Assembly: GCA_905221605.1 (NCBI GenBank)
Contig: CAJNDS010000191.1
Location: 248,001 to 312,000 of the forward strand
Direction of reading: 5' to 3'
Length of the DNA stretch: 64,000 nt
Origin: Symbiodinium natans
Lineage: Eukaryota > Sar > Dinophyceae > Suessiales > Symbiodiniaceae
Positions 1-12,618 of this stretch are shown here, one piece after another. Positions within the stretch are counted from its first letter, which is position 1, and the number at the start of each line of letters is the position of its first letter. The notes under the pieces were generated by a model that saw nothing but the letters and a program-made list of their open reading frames with translations, was not told the origin of the DNA and ran no database searches. Made by a program: the position numbers and the translations under genes.

Positions 1-511
1 GCACTTCCAAACCTGGCCAATGAACCATCCTTCGTCCAGGTGCCACTACTGAAAACAAGGAGTGCGCCGACAAAAACAGAATTCGAGCTGATGCTCCTGC
101 TTCAATGCTGGCAAGACAAAATGCTATTTCCGAAGGGCGATGCGCTCGGAATATGGATGGCAGCATGTCTCTTGCCGCTACCTTGACGATCCAACGCAGG
201 GGCCTTGCACGGGAGAGTCGTGCGGCATACGTTGGTACCTTGCTGGGCCTATCCTGGAGACGCGCAACTATTGAATTTCTTGGCTTATTGTGTCTAGGAG
301 AAGGCCAGCGCGCTCTCAAATGTGTACCGTCGCTGAGAACGGCGCTCCGTGGGGGCATGTCTGTCGAGTGATATTCTGTTGTCTGTCAAATTGGGGAGCA
401 TCACCTGCTGAATAGAACCAGCAACCCGTGTCATGCATTGCCCCTGTACTTTGACACAGGGCTCTTGCTGCCTGCGTGGCGCATGCCAGCGCAGGGTTTG
501 CGGAAAGGATT

Positions 512-3500
512 TTAATTTCCAGACAAGTAATTGTTGTGCTTGATGTGCTGTCTCTGAGTACTCCTCTGCCTCTTATGAGAGATGTACACAGTAAGCCCAA
601 AGGCCAGGAAAGCAACGCTAACTCCTGCATGCGTCAGGAAATTCCACAGAAACCCCCTTGGAGCAGCATGCTGTGGCAAAACACAGCGGGCTGAATTTAT
701 GGGTCCAGTACGAGAGTGCTGACACATAAAGAACCAGGCAGCTTCGGGGTCATCCTCAATGCCGTTGGAGCCTGTCTCCTGTACCATATCGTGTCCGCCA
801 TCGAACAAGCACTCGACCACGGAAGCATTCTGGGAACAAAGGTGGCCGTACTCCACGCAGGACAGCCCCTCACTGGTCACCCCGGGTGGAAGCGCAAAAT
901 CTCGCGGCTCCGAATTCTGGCAGTTGTTGTAGTCCTAGGCTCGCCAGTAACCCAGGAATTAGAGGGCAACTTTCTTACTGTTCGTTTGTTAACAGGTGCT
1001 ACTGAAAAACCTAGAGTCTTTGTAGGCACGCAGAACAGCTGTATCGTTGGCATAGTAGTAGCCATCCCACCAGCTCACAGATGACGCTGGCGTGTGCGCA
1101 GGGATGGTCTCGTCGTCCTTGCCCTGCAGGAGGATCATGGACACAGGCGGGCCACCGGTCTTGAAGGCCCTCTCGTAGCCTCGATGGGGTTTTCCCCCAC
1201 AGACTGCTGCTATTGCTGCGAAGTCTTCGGGCAGACTTTGGGCCAGCTGATGAACAAATAAACCGCCATTCGAGCAGCCGTACGCGTAGACACGATCCAG
1301 GTCTATGCAGAATTTCTCTCCCAGGTCTGTGAGGAGATAGCGGATGAAGGCCACGTCATCATAGCAGGTCGTCCAGTCACAAGGATGGCACTTGCCTTTC
1401 TTCAGCTTGCAGCTGTCGTAGCACGCGCCTGTAGTCGTCACGCTTGTCTTGCAAGATTGAAGGCTCTGGTTCGAGGTGGAAGACCCCGCTCCATTCCAGG
1501 ACGTGTAGCCGCTGGCCGTATCGTTCAAGCCTTCAGGGATTTTGGGACGACTCAACCCCAAAGCCTCCAGATTGTGAGAAACAACTTATTCAGTATTCTA
1601 GCGGCAACGGTAAAGGTTATAGGATTATACTACGTACCCCAAATAGGTCTACATTACTTACTCGACACTACTAAGACCAGCTCCGTGTGCGAGAGACAGG
1701 TCGCATGTGGGTAGACGGCATGGAGGTTCTTACTGGAGAAGCGTCGTCCGTTTGCATCACAAGCTTCCTGCTTAGTGCGCTCTCTGACGCACACAATCGT
1801 GATGCTTCTTGGCGGACAAGAGTCGGCGTCAACATGCCTTTAGTGTCCACCAGGCGCCTTGAGGATCCCTGATGCTACCCCCCCCCCTCTCCTAACAAAT
1901 CCACCCAAATCCACCCAAGCCTTGGGCTGAAGGAGCTTGCCTCGTTACTGCCGAGGCTGTGGGCCCCGGCCGAGGCGGGAAGCTTGGCGTGAGATTAATC
2001 TCAAACACAGCATATCGATCCATAGAATATATATGCTTTATTTCAAACACAGCATTTATCTAAGCTTTCAGGTTATTTTCAGGCTAATCTGGGCCCTTTT
2101 TGGCACACGTTTCGAGAGCCTCGGTCCTGTGCACTTTTTAGGTGCACTTGTTGATGCTTCAATCTGCCTTACTTTCCTGCCTCTCGGGCTCTTGCGCGGC
2201 TTCGTAACTCGTCTGCTGCTTTTGTAAAGTGGATTATGCATTTTGCAGTGTGTGAAATGGCGTTCCCGCCTCAATCCCATGCGCATAATCGCTGGGCAAA
2301 TCCCAACAAGCACAAGCCTGAGCCCAAAAAAACCCTTAAGTCTCTCGGAGTTCATTTATTAGTGGGCATGGGCCTCTTTATGGGCATGGGTCTGTTGGGA
2401 CAGATTTCATGCGTCCGGACTATATATAAAGTTCCCCCGAACGATTTATAAAACTGGCCGAACTTTTTATACATCGTCCGGAACCGCTCGGAACCGTTCT
2501 GGACTGTTTGTAACCGCGCTGCGAGACACCATCGCCGACCATCGCGCAAATCAAAGCCGCAACAATAGCCCCACAATGGTTATAAGTCGCCCGGAACCGC
2601 TCGGAACCGTTCCGAACTATTTATAAACGTCGGGTTCATATATAGTCCAGAACGGTTCCGAGCGGTTCCGGACTATCTGGAACGATGTCGAATCATCTGC
2701 TGGAAAATTATATATAGTTCTGAGAAAATTTGTATATAGTTCTGAGAACTTCTATATATAGATCGAGGAATATTATATATAGTTCCTGCACCAGGCGGGA
2801 TGCCCAACAGGTAAAGAGGCCCACGCACCTACTAATTCATGTAGCTTTTGACTAAGAATGTTACCTGAAATGTCTCAACGATAATCTGTCCTAGCGCGGC
2901 CTTGCGGGTATACCGCCAGAAACTGGGCATGCTCTGCAAGCTTTCCGAAATCGGCGTGGTACCTCAGTTTTGGAGGTTCATTGGTAGTTTTAAGTAGGGT
3001 TATGGTGGTTGTAAACAGAGTTGCAGAAGTAGGGTTAGAAGAAGCTGTAAGTAGGGTTGTAAGATCTTATAAGCACCCTAAGTGGGGTCATAAGCGAAGT
3101 TACCATACTTACAACCCTACGTAGAACTACCCATGAACCTCCAGGGTGGCTTTAGTGTGTGCCAATTTGCTTTTGTTTTCGCGTGTGCGCATAGGGTGTA
3201 GGGTTTAGGGTTTCGGGTTCATTTATAGCGAAGACCCCTGGAATGCTAAAACCCCACAAGCACTAAAGCCCTTAGACCCTGCAACCCTTGAAACCTGAAA
3301 GCAAATCCGCGGTGTCTGGACTACCGTCACAAATTACAAGCCCCAACGCTGTCCTTGCGGTACGTTGTCCCTTTGAACCTCAAACCCTAAAACCTGAATA
3401 GCCCAAGCCCTGAAAGGACCCAAAACCCTAAAACATGTCCGCTCCTGAAACGCTCGACTTAAACACGTTGTTTGTCTTGCCCACTTAAATCGGTCTAGAA

Positions 3501-6150
3501 ACCATAAAGGCGAAAAACAAGACCTATACCATTCGAGGTTATAGGCAGCAGCAGCTTCAGATTCAAGGTTTTCTTACAGGCTTTTCATGTGATGAGGCGA
3601 ATTGACGTCACATGACTGATCCCTCTTGGGGTTACTAGTATAAGGTGGCCGCTGATATTTCGGGTACCCTAAAACGGACCACATATGAGAGAACTCACCA
3701 TTTGCAAGAATGAAGAGGGACTCCTACAGCTTGCTGATGCTTGCCGCACTTTGGGGCCCCGCAATTCCCACGAAGGATTTCTCAAGGCCACCGAGGTACG
3801 ACGCAGCTTCCCCACCCCATCCGTGGAAGACCAGCACAAGGGGGATGGGCTCTCCTTCGACCAGGAGTTACAACGTGTCGAAGGCCGAGGGTTTTTGCCC
3901 TCTGCCTGTGGCTGGGGGGTCTCGTTCTGGGCCTCGACTCCGCACACACGATCTTTCGGTGCTGAAGTCTCGGAAGCATGCATCGGAAGAGTCCTGCAAC
4001 CCTAACCAAAGCCAGCTTAACATCCTTCTGTCCTATGAGCCTCGGCATTCCCTGACACTAAACCCCATATACCGGTGCACACCCGCGGACTTGGAATCAC
4101 AAATCCTGAACCCAACAGCTCAAGACCCAAAACCTGAAAATTCACTCCTGACCTCTCATCGCCCCAAGCCCCAAACCCTCCCAAAAAAAAACCTAAACCT
4201 GATCAGGTCCCTGTCACAGACCTGAAGCCCTAAACCCTAAACCCTAAACCCTAAACCCTAAACCATCTCAACACAGTTAAGGCTTCCGGGCCTTCCGGAG
4301 CCGACGCCGGCAGGTAAGTCAGCACGTGCCGGTTCACTTGAGGGAGCCCTGGTTCCTTCTTGCAGCAGGGGGTTTAGGGTTTAGCGTTTAGGGTTTAGGG
4401 CTTAGGGTTTAGGGTCGAGGGTCAACAAAACACGGACTGGCTAGGCCTGTGTGGGCCTGTGTGGGCCTCCTTTGAGATGTTAGGGACTAAGGCCAAAAGT
4501 CCACTTTGCCCCAAAACAAGGTTGTGAACAAAACCTCCCACCAGCTCGAAAAGATCTAGCTTTCGTGAAGACAAGCTATCATTCCTACAAGGCTTTTCAA
4601 ACACACAATGGGTTAAAGCGGAGGGAACTCAGCCGCAGCCGCTGCGTTTACTTGACGAGCGAGTGCTCGTCTCGAACACCAGAGCTCAAGCAGTGCATCG
4701 GTTGTACCAGTAGCTGTCCTTCATGACTTTCCAAAATTCCCGGCCATGAAAATGGAGAATTGTACTTCAGCGGCTCTGATTATGCGACCGGTATGTGAAT
4801 ACAATGACGCTAAATCAACGAGCTCTGTCAACTTAGTTTTTGTCCAGCTCGCCTACTTGCTCGTATACTCAGCTCAATATGACTTGGTGCTTTGTCGTAA
4901 CTTAACTATCAAACCATTTGTAAATTCGGGATACATGAAGTAATCGACATCATAGCTACCAAATTGGGGAAATACGCTTGCTGGAATTCTTGGAAGTCTG
5001 GAAACTTGGAGGGTGGGCTTGACCTGAACAAATTTTAACAGCCCTGTGAGCCATTGCAGTAAATCCCTGCTGGACCCTCCGCACTCCTTCCAGATGATCT
5101 TCCTTGAAGCCAGTGTGCCAGCATTCGAAGGTTTCGGGCCTGTGGGCTGGTAAGCCTTCTAGAGTTTTGGGACGGCCACTGGGGGGGGGGGAGGGTTTAG
5201 GGGTTTTAGGGGTAAAAGGGGCTTCGGTTTAGGGTTTAGGGTTTAGGGTTTAGGGCTCAGGGCTCAGGTCTCAAGGCTTAGGGTTTAGGGTTAGGGTCGC
5301 CAGCCAAGATGGCGCTGTCTTGCTGGGTATGTTGCGAGGCGAGAGGACCGTTTGAACGGCTGCTGTGTAGGCACACTGCACCAAAGCAGCCACTCTCGTC
5401 CGTTTACTTCAACTTCAATTTCATGCCAAATTGATCACGAACCCCTGTAAAAGAACCACGCGTAGCTGGTGCACTCAATACCATTCAAAACGGGTGCAGC
5501 GCCAACCCTCTGAAAACTGGGGAGTTTCAGGGCCAAACGTGGCTGCCCGCTGCTCTGCCCGAGGGGGTGGAAACGGAACATAAAAGCTTGCAGCAGAAGA
5601 GAAGGGCACCACTCTGGGTGGGGTCTATAGGCAGACCGTGACTCCCAAAGCCTCAACCAGGGTCCCAGCAGGCCTAAAATTCTCGGCGCCCTGAGAGGGT
5701 AGTTCTCTAAAATACGAATCCTTCTGCGCCCTAAACCCTAAACCCTAAACCCTAAACTTTAAACCCTAAACCCTAAACGGGGTTCTACAGGGGACCCAAG
5801 AAGGTACCATAAATTTAGGGAACTACCCCAGAGCTCAGGGGAGGCAGAAGGGTCTGAAAGCCGTGGAGTCGGCGTAAAGAGATCCTGCGCCTCTTGGGGT
5901 TTTTGGGGTTTTGGGGTTTTTGGGGTTTTTGGGGTTTTTGGGGTTTTTGGGTTTTTTGGGGTTTTTGGGGTTTTTGGGTTTTTTGGGTTTTTTGGGGTTT
6001 TTGGGGTTTTGGGGTATTGGGGCTTTTGGGCTTTGGGGTTTGGGGGCATCAGGGCTTGGGGTTTTGGGGTTTTGGGGGCCATAGTTAGGTCTTCCATGGC
6101 CTCCACAGCCGGGGCTGGGTCGCGGCATGAGGGACAGAAGCACTCTGCCA
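512..6150 (-). CDS. Membrane-anchored secreted esterase, PHB-depolymerase/feruloyl-esterase type, copy 1 (seven exons)
   Basis: Predicted alpha/beta-hydrolase that cleaves ester bonds outside the cell or at its surface; the substrate is unknown. Exons in coding order: about 6150-6116, 5139-5087, 4355-4292, 3854-3800, 2962-2901, 1530-1019, 934-512 (stop at 512). Joined in frame they give strand b1 and oxyanion loop (VLVFHGWGG), AVYPQG then SWN, a Cys-rich insert, the nucleophile elbow GCSNGG, the acid loop LLQGKDDETIP and the His motif FDGGHDM. A hydrophobic helix (SVAFLAFGLTVYI) followed by SHKRQR near the C-terminus looks like a membrane anchor. The frame and every junction are repeated in the paralogue at 7-12 kb, which is strong support. 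Inferred donors are GC (6116, 4292, 2901), GA (5087, 1019) and GT (3800); acceptors are AG|G. The first exon and signal peptide are not securely found. Family known from motifs; exact substrate not inferable. Confidence 0.85.
2455..2780. repeat. Short inverted and direct repeats built on CGGAACCGCTCGG
   Basis: CCGGAACCGCTCGGAACCG occurs at about 2480 and 2590, and its complement CGGTTCCGAGCGGTTCCG at about 2653. TATATAGTTC-type motifs repeat from 2640 to 2783. Lies in an esterase copy 1 intron. Confidence 0.55.
2971..3144. mobile_element. MITE-like family C, copy 1
   Basis: Inverted ends TGGAGGTTCATTGGTAG and CTACCCATGAACCTCCA, with internal GTAGGGTT/AACCCTAC arms. It sits in the esterase copy 1 intron, about 8 nt from an acceptor. 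Confidence 0.72.
4226..4264. repeat. Interstitial CCCTAAA repeats
   Basis: Five perfect units just below esterase copy 1 exon 4292-4355; TTTAGGG units (4371-4413) follow just above it, forming an inverted pair around the exon. Confidence 0.9.
5887..6075. repeat. TTTTTGGGG-type tract
   Basis: About 20 units of TTTTTGGGG/TTTTGGGG, a telomere-like variant with G-quadruplex potential. The Pro/Lys-rich open frames across it are by-products. Confidence 0.9.
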
Positions 6151-7019
6151 CTTGCAGCTTTGTTTCTTTTCTCCGAATTTTGGGTTTCAGGGTTTATGGT
6201 TTTATGGTTTTAGAGGTTTAGGGTTTCAGGGTTTATGGGTTTAGATGGTTTTAGATGGTTTTAGGGCTTCAGGGTTTGTCGGTCACATGTAGAATGCTGC
6301 GACATCAACCTGGCTTGAGACGGACGAAATTGCGGGGGAGGATGGCAGATGATGTTTCGGGTTTAGGGTTTAGGGTTTAGGTTTAGGGCTTTGGAGATAG
6401 TATCCGGTGCCAACAGGTTGATTGAATCTTGGGGGGTTGAACAGGCAACACATCTGGAAACCAGCCTCCAAAGAAAGCAACTCCTCCTTGAACAAGAAGA
6501 GCTTTGAGGATTACCCCAAGCCCCAAACCCTGAACCCTAAACCTTAAAAACTAAAACTAAATCGTGGGGGCGGCTCGGACATCCCCCCACGCACCCCCCC
6601 CCCCAAAGAAAAGTCGAAACTGAATGTTTGCCCCTCCTTTCATGGGCCACCGGATTTTACATGTCAGTAGGACTCGAGGTTTCAGGGTCAGCCTGTCAAG
6701 CTTAAAAGCAAGCCGGATATTACCCCAGCAGGATCCAGCGGACCCCCCCAGAACAGTTAGGGTTTAGGGTTTAGGGTTTAGGGTTTAGAGTTTAGGGATT
6801 GGGCCATCCTGTCTTTAAAGAGGTGACCCATACCAATCACGGCCCAAGATTATAGGAAACAAGGTACCCCTATGTTCGGAAACCCTCCCACGTATGGGCT
6901 AAAGCGGAACACTCAACCTCCCCCACGGTCAGCTGGTTCGTAAACTCAACGGCACCCTAGGGTTGCTTTGGAAAGCAGCCCCCCTGCTTGAGGGCTCTTA
7001 GGGTTTGCAGACCACGATT

Positions 7020-10000
7020 TCAAAACAAAAAGTTGCTCTGCTTCTGCTGGCGTATCGGAACAGTCTTCTGCCTCTTATGAGAGCAGTACACGGTGAGCCC
7101 AAAGGCCAGGAAAGCAGCACCAATTCCTGCATGCTTCACGAAACTCCACAGACCTCCGTTTGGCGTCCTTGGAGCGGCATGCTGCGTTAGAACACAGCGG
7201 GCTGAAGGGATGGGTCCAGCACGAGAGTGCTGGCACATAAAGAACCAGGCAGCTTCCGGACCATCTCCGATGCTGTTTTCGTGCGACTCCCACAACACAT
7301 CGTGCCAACCCTCGAACTGGCACTCGACCACGGAAGAATTCCTAGGATGGCTCCTTAAAAACCCCTCTAAAGAAATATTCCTACACATTGCATCCTCTTA
7401 AACTTAAACCCAAGAAAGGAAAGACAAAAGAACACCAAGGGCCTACCTAGATTCCGGGAACAAAGGTAGCCATGCTCCACGCAGGACAGCCCCCTGCTGC
7501 TCACCCCGGGTGGAAGCGCAAAACCTCGCGGCTCCGAATTCTGGCAGTTGTTGTAGTCCTGGGTCCGACAGGAACCTAGGGAAAAAGTTACGCTTTGAGC
7601 TTTTAATTGGATAGGCAAGGGAACAGAGGGCCACTGGAGGCCCTATGTAGAGTCCTTGTAGGCACTCAGAACCGCTGTTTCGTTGGCAAAGTAGTAGCCA
7701 TCCCACCAGCTCACAGATGACGCAGGCGTGTGCGCAGGGATGGTTCTGTCATCCTTGCCCTGCAGGAGGATCATGGACACAGGTGCTCCACCGGTCTTGA
7801 AGGCCCTCTCGTAGCCTCGATGAGGCTTTCCCCCGCAGGCTGCTGCTATTGCGGCAAAGTCCTCGGGCAGGCTTTGGACAAGCTCATGAACAAACAAGCC
7901 GCCATTCGAGCAGCCGTACGCGTAGACGCGATCCAGGTCTACGCAGTAGCGCTCTTCCAGGTCTGCGAGGAGATGGCGGATGAAGGCCACATCATCATAG
8001 CAGGTCGTCCAGTCACAAGGATGGCACTTGCCCTTCTTCAGCATGCAGCTTTTGTAGCACAAGCCCGTAGTTGTCACGTTTGTGTTGCAGGATTGCAAGC
8101 TCTTGCTCGAGCTCGAAGACCCCACTCCATTCCAGGATGTCTTGCCGCTGGCCGTATCGTTCAGGCCTTCAGGGACTTAAAGACGACTCAACTCCAAAGC
8201 CTCCAGATTGTGTGTGTTGGCCTGGGTTTGGAACAGCTTGTTCAGTGTCGAAATAAGGCTGTGTGCCTAAACACCCGGTTGTCGCGGCCCGCGCCCGCGC
8301 CCACCTGTTACAGACCTCTGTAACGCCCGGCTTGTTACAGACCTCTGTCGCGCGCACGTTCGTATCATGTATATTATATTATATTATATTATACTATATT
8401 ATATTATGTTATACTATATTGTCCTATATTATATTATATTCATATTATATTATACATGCACTAAAAACGGGTCTCAGGGCGCATTGGGGTAGGACGATAA
8501 TGCCTATTTGGGGCGCACGTTGCTTACGCAGATGTCGCAATAGACTGTGTTTGGTCTGTCGCGGGTATGTAACGCACTTGTAACGGGGTATGTCGCGCGC
8601 CGGGATGCATGAACACAGATTTTCGGGAATTTCGGGCTTCAGGCTTCTGGGGTGTCTTGCCTAAAGCCTAGAGAGTCCCCCTGTTGAGGTTGGCCGCGAC
8701 AAGCAAGACATAGAACCCTCACAGCATCTTGAAATTTACGAACATTTACCCCCGATAAGCAAGACTTGGAACCACTCCAGATACTCAGCCATATATCTGC
8801 TTCTTGAAACTTACGAACACTTACCCCCCGATAAGCAAGACTTGGAAACTGCAGACAACAACAAACACGTCTGTCGCAAAACCCCGGCCATTGATACATA
8901 CCCTCTGTAACGGGGTATGTCGCGTGTGTGGGCAGCAGCCCTGTTACAAGCAATTAATATATGGCACGGGGCCAGAAAGTTCGAGGTTGAAATTGTGTTC
9001 AAAGTTAAGAAGGGTCCAAGTCGATGGTTCCCTCCCGCTAGAGACACATCTTGGAGGCACCAGTAGGACGGTGTGGTTCCTACGAGGGTGAAGGCGCTTG
9101 AGATCTTGGTGTTGCGAGGTTTGGATTTAGGCCATTCCTAAAAGGCGTACCTGAACTGCCTCGTTCAGTCCTACCCCGGCCTTGCGGGTAGACCGCCAGA
9201 AAGCCGGCATGCTCTGCGAGCTCGCCAAAGTCATATCTGGTGTGGTACCTCAAGGGCTGATTTGCTTCGACCGTGTTTGGGCTTCGACATGTAAACCTGC
9301 ATGAACCCCAGAATTATATTGTTAAGATCTGTTCTGATATTATGTTACATTATCATCGTACTATGAGATTCCTTTAGTACTACTACATGATTTTGTTCTT
9401 TGTTATACCAGTCTCAAGAATGAAAAACCCTGGCCTCTAGCGAACCATGGAACCTGAATGCTCCTCAGGGTGCTCTGCAAGCGAACCACTGCAAAGATTC
9501 AGGTTGTGCCCCTTAGAAGCCCTCTGCATAATGTTCCTACATGGGGGTTTACGAAGATATGGGATGGGGGAGCCCTAAATAGACCCCGAATAGTAGAATT
9601 CCCTTTTTGAAGGACCCCAAGAAGGCACCCCAAGTTCGGAAACCACCACAGAAGACGCCCTTGCACTCCTACACCGAACGAGGGAAAAGAACAAATCTCC
9701 CAAAAACCTCCCTAGCCTCCCATCCTACAGACCCTAAACCCTTGAAACCACAAGGTTTCGGGTTTAGGGTGAAACCACAAGGTTTCGCGTTGAGGGCAGT
9801 GCAAGAGCTGAACACAAAGCAATGAATCACGTGGCGATCCACGCGAGCACATTATTGAGAAAATAACTCCAAATAAACCCTACGAACTCTAAAAACCCAA
9901 CAGCCCTTAAAAGCATGAAGCCCAGCAAATACTCGCAAAAAAAACACAGAAACCTGGGTAGCCTGGGAACCGGTAAAACCCCCAGCCCGCCGAGTCAGAA

Positions 10001-11318
10001 GGCCAACCTACATCGGACGCCGGAGAGTTTTCCCAAAACGACCAAGGTACGCCAGGGCTTGCTCGCCCCATCCGTGGAAGACCAGGACTAGCGGGATAGG
10101 CTTTCCTTTGGTGGGCAAACGGTCCGAAACCCGAAACCCGAAACCCGAAACCCTAAACCCTAAACCCTAATCATCCCTAAACCCTAAACCTTATCAACCC
10201 TAACCCTAAACTCTCTCCCCCCCACCCCTTGGGCCTGAAGCTAACGAGGGACTTTGTCATCCAGACCGGCTCCAACTCCTACTGTCTTCTAACCCCTCCA
10301 CCCACCCAACAACAAAATGTGCAAACCCCGAGATTCCAAGTCCTAGACTCTCACAGCCCTAACCCTAATAACTAAAACCTATAACAAACCCAACTACACA
10401 AACCAGCCCTGAGCACAAAAAAAACCTGAAACCTGATCCCTGTCGCGGCCTTGAACCCTGAAACCTAAACCCAGGCAAGCTGCCCGAAGCAGACGTCGGC
10501 AGGTAAGCCAGCACGTCCCGGTGAACTTCAGGGAGTCCTGGTTCCTTCACTGGTTCCGGCAGGTAAAACAAGAAAGCACGGCTTGGCTACGGCCTCCTCT
10601 GCAAAAAGGCTCGCAAGGCTTCAGATGACCTAAACAAACCCTAAACCCTAAACCCTAAACCCTAAACCCTAAACCCTAAACCCTAAACCCTAAACCCTAA
10701 ACCCTAAACCCTAAACCCTAAACCCTAAACCGCTCTGAACCGTCCTAAGCCCTAAATCACCACGGCTCCTGCCAGGTGATTTGCCTAGAAGTCAGAGTGC
10801 CGGCATCCGCAGTGGGTCGTGGGCCTGTTGGCTGGACATTTGCCAATGCACTTGGCGCTGTCTTCGTAGACATTTCCTCTTCTTCATGCTACTGTGGGCA
10901 CCTACTGTGGGCACAGCCTCCAGCCCTAAAACCTAAACCCTAAACACTAAACCCTTCAAAACAGGCGCCGCCCAGCCTCCAAGAACTATCGGGATGTTTT
11001 AAGACTAGGTTCCAGGACTATGGTTGAGGAAGTAGGGTTTAGTTAGGTTACCATCTTTTGGCTGAGGAGGTTTTCTGAGATAAACCTCGCCATAAAGAAA
11101 GGGACTCAGGAAGACCTCCTGCTGCAAAGAACCCTGAGTGCCATCAAAACCGAGTCCGGCTTACCCCTCGAAAGCAGCCAACCCGCAATTAGAGTCGATA
11201 CTCATCTACCGATTGCTTAAGAACCCCCAAAAACATTCTTCCTGACAAGGGTAATATCGTGATTATTAGTTTTTTTCTGTTTTGGGGGTTCTTAAGCAAA
11301 TAGTAGTCATCAATGGTG

Positions 11319-11349
<31 letters not shown>

Positions 11350-11737
11350 GTGGGGTTGCTGCTGCTGCTGTTGTTGCTGTTGCTGTTGGCGTGGTGCCCC
11401 CGACACCCGGGCTTGCTGCCAGGTGTCCCCCTTCAGGCAACACATGTGCGACGCGTGGCTCTTTGGGTAATTGTGCTGACTCAACCCTAAACCCTAAACC
11501 CTAAACCCTAAACTCCTAAACCTTAATGTCTGGGGTTGTCACTGATTTTCCTGCAAGCACATGCTGCTTATTTGTGTTCATGACTCCTCTTTCTTACATG
11601 TCCATCTGGTGTTGGCGCTAACACATTGTCTTGGGTATTCATTGTGTGTATTTGTTGTGTTCGCGTGTGTCTGTGACTGTGATTGTTGTAATTGCTGTTG
11701 CCGTTGTTGTTCTGATGACAGCGACGACGATGCCGAC

Positions 11738-11793
<56 letters not shown>

Positions 11794-12080
11794 GGTGACC
11801 ATCACCAACAACAGCATCATCTTCAACTTAGAAGCAGCGTCTGTGACTGTCACTTCTTGTTCTTGACGGTGCGAAAAACATCCTATGGCCATGGACCTCA
11901 ACTCCAAACCCCAAAACGCTGGACCATGTGTCATACCCTGTCTCTTGCAGCCCCCTTGGGGCTTTAAAGTTTGGAGTCGGTGCTGGGTAGTTTTTGGGGT
12001 TTAGGGCTTGGGGGGGCCTTTGAGGTTCCCTCGCCTCCACAGCCGGAGCTGGATCTCGGCATAAAGGACCGCGGCACTTT
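7020..12080 (-). CDS. Membrane-anchored secreted esterase, PHB-depolymerase/feruloyl-esterase type, copy 2 (eight exons)
   Basis: Tandem paralogue of the gene at 0.5-6.15 kb, same strand. Exons: about 12080-12050, 10824-10769, 10544-10484, 10105-10051, 9248-9181, 8166-7655, 7558-7455, 7341-7020 (stop at 7020). It keeps the nucleophile motif GCSNGG, acid loop LLQGKDDRTIP, His motif FEGWHDV and the C-terminal anchor (GAAFLAFGLTVYC then SHKRQK), so it looks functional. Differences: the oxyanion loop reads HGWGEQ instead of HGWGGE, exon 3 of the catalytic domain is two residues longer, and the last coding block is split by an extra 113-nt intron (7342-7454) that copy 1 lacks. Splicing that intron as GA...AG restores the copy-1 frame exactly. 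Introns shared with copy 1 have different lengths and repeat content. The 5' end beyond about 12080 is unresolved. Confidence 0.85.
7342..7454 (-). mobile_element. Introner-like insertion: intron found only in esterase copy 2
   Basis: The intron separates bases that are contiguous in copy 1. GGAAT occurs at both ends, and the insert has matching inverted ends on the + strand: CTAGGATGG at the left and CCTACCTAG at the right. Splicing between the duplicated GGAAT copies (GA donor, AG acceptor) restores the reading frame. The same element, diverged, is at 18339-18438. Confidence 0.8.
8370..8455. repeat. TATAT/ATATT microsatellite
   Basis: Degenerate five-base TATTA repeats. The flanks (8280-8350 and 8580-8610, 8905-8925) share GTAACGGGGTATGTCGCG- and CTTGTTACAGACCTCTGT-type repeats. 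Confidence 0.8.
8720..8860. repeat. Direct repeats of a 65-80-bp unit
   Basis: TTACGAACA(C/T)TTACCCCC followed by CGATAAGCAAGACTTGGAA occurs twice (8737-8772, 8812-8849), with the core AAGCAAGAC again at about 8702. Confidence 0.6.
10634..10731. repeat. Interstitial CCCTAAA array (about 14 units)
   Basis: Perfect telomere-type array just below esterase copy 2 exon 10769-10824; the same intron in copy 1 has no comparable array. Confidence 0.95.
11300..11395. repeat. GTT/GCT trinucleotide tract
   Basis: Produces Gln-, Thr- and Cys-rich open frames on either strand; treated as microsatellite. Confidence 0.85.
11738..11800. repeat. (GAT)n-(GGT)n microsatellite
   Basis: About fourteen GAT units followed by six GGT units. 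Confidence 0.9.
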
Positions 12081-12618
12081 GGCATTCGCAGCTTTGGCGG
12101 CCAAATTTGCGGGGTTTCCCACAACGTGGGCACCCTTTTGGGAGGTTCCTACAATAAGTTCAATAAGGGTTCAAGCTCTTTTGATGTGTGGAAGGGGAAC
12201 CACTACTTGGAATTTGCCCATTTAGTCCTTCGACGATGAGGTAACAGCTTTCGAAACTTGGGTGAGGGGTGTGAAAAAAGCGTTGTTGAAGGCTCAAGAT
12301 TGCGCAAGGAGTCAGGGTTCACAGTCACAGTACTCTTGTTGTTGCGATACCCTAGCTTGAGACTGAAGAACTCACGGTGGCAACTGCCAGAACTACTAGC
12401 CCACTGGCAACGTTGGAGATAGTATGGCTCCTTTCTTTTAGGCCTTACAAAGTATGGTTCCTTGTTGTTAGGCTTTACAAACCTCATCATCAAGTGCAGC
12501 AAGGGCCGTGTTAACCCTCAACCCTAAAGCAATGTCGGGACTAAGAGATTCGAGTGTCACCAGCCCATTCCGGGACCCCAGGGTTTAGGGTTTAGACGGG
12601 CTAAGAGTTTAGGCTTAC

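Noticed and set aside
5759-6151. Pro/Lys repeat protein
   Set aside because: Reads straight through the TTTTTGGGG tract; only the last bases (an esterase exon) are coding.
7730-8323. 197-codon plus-strand frame
   Set aside because: Antisense of the 512-nt esterase exon, which has family motifs and a paralogue on the minus strand.
10634-10731. Chromosome end
   Set aside because: The telomere-type arrays occur throughout, in both orientations, with genes on both sides, so they are interstitial.
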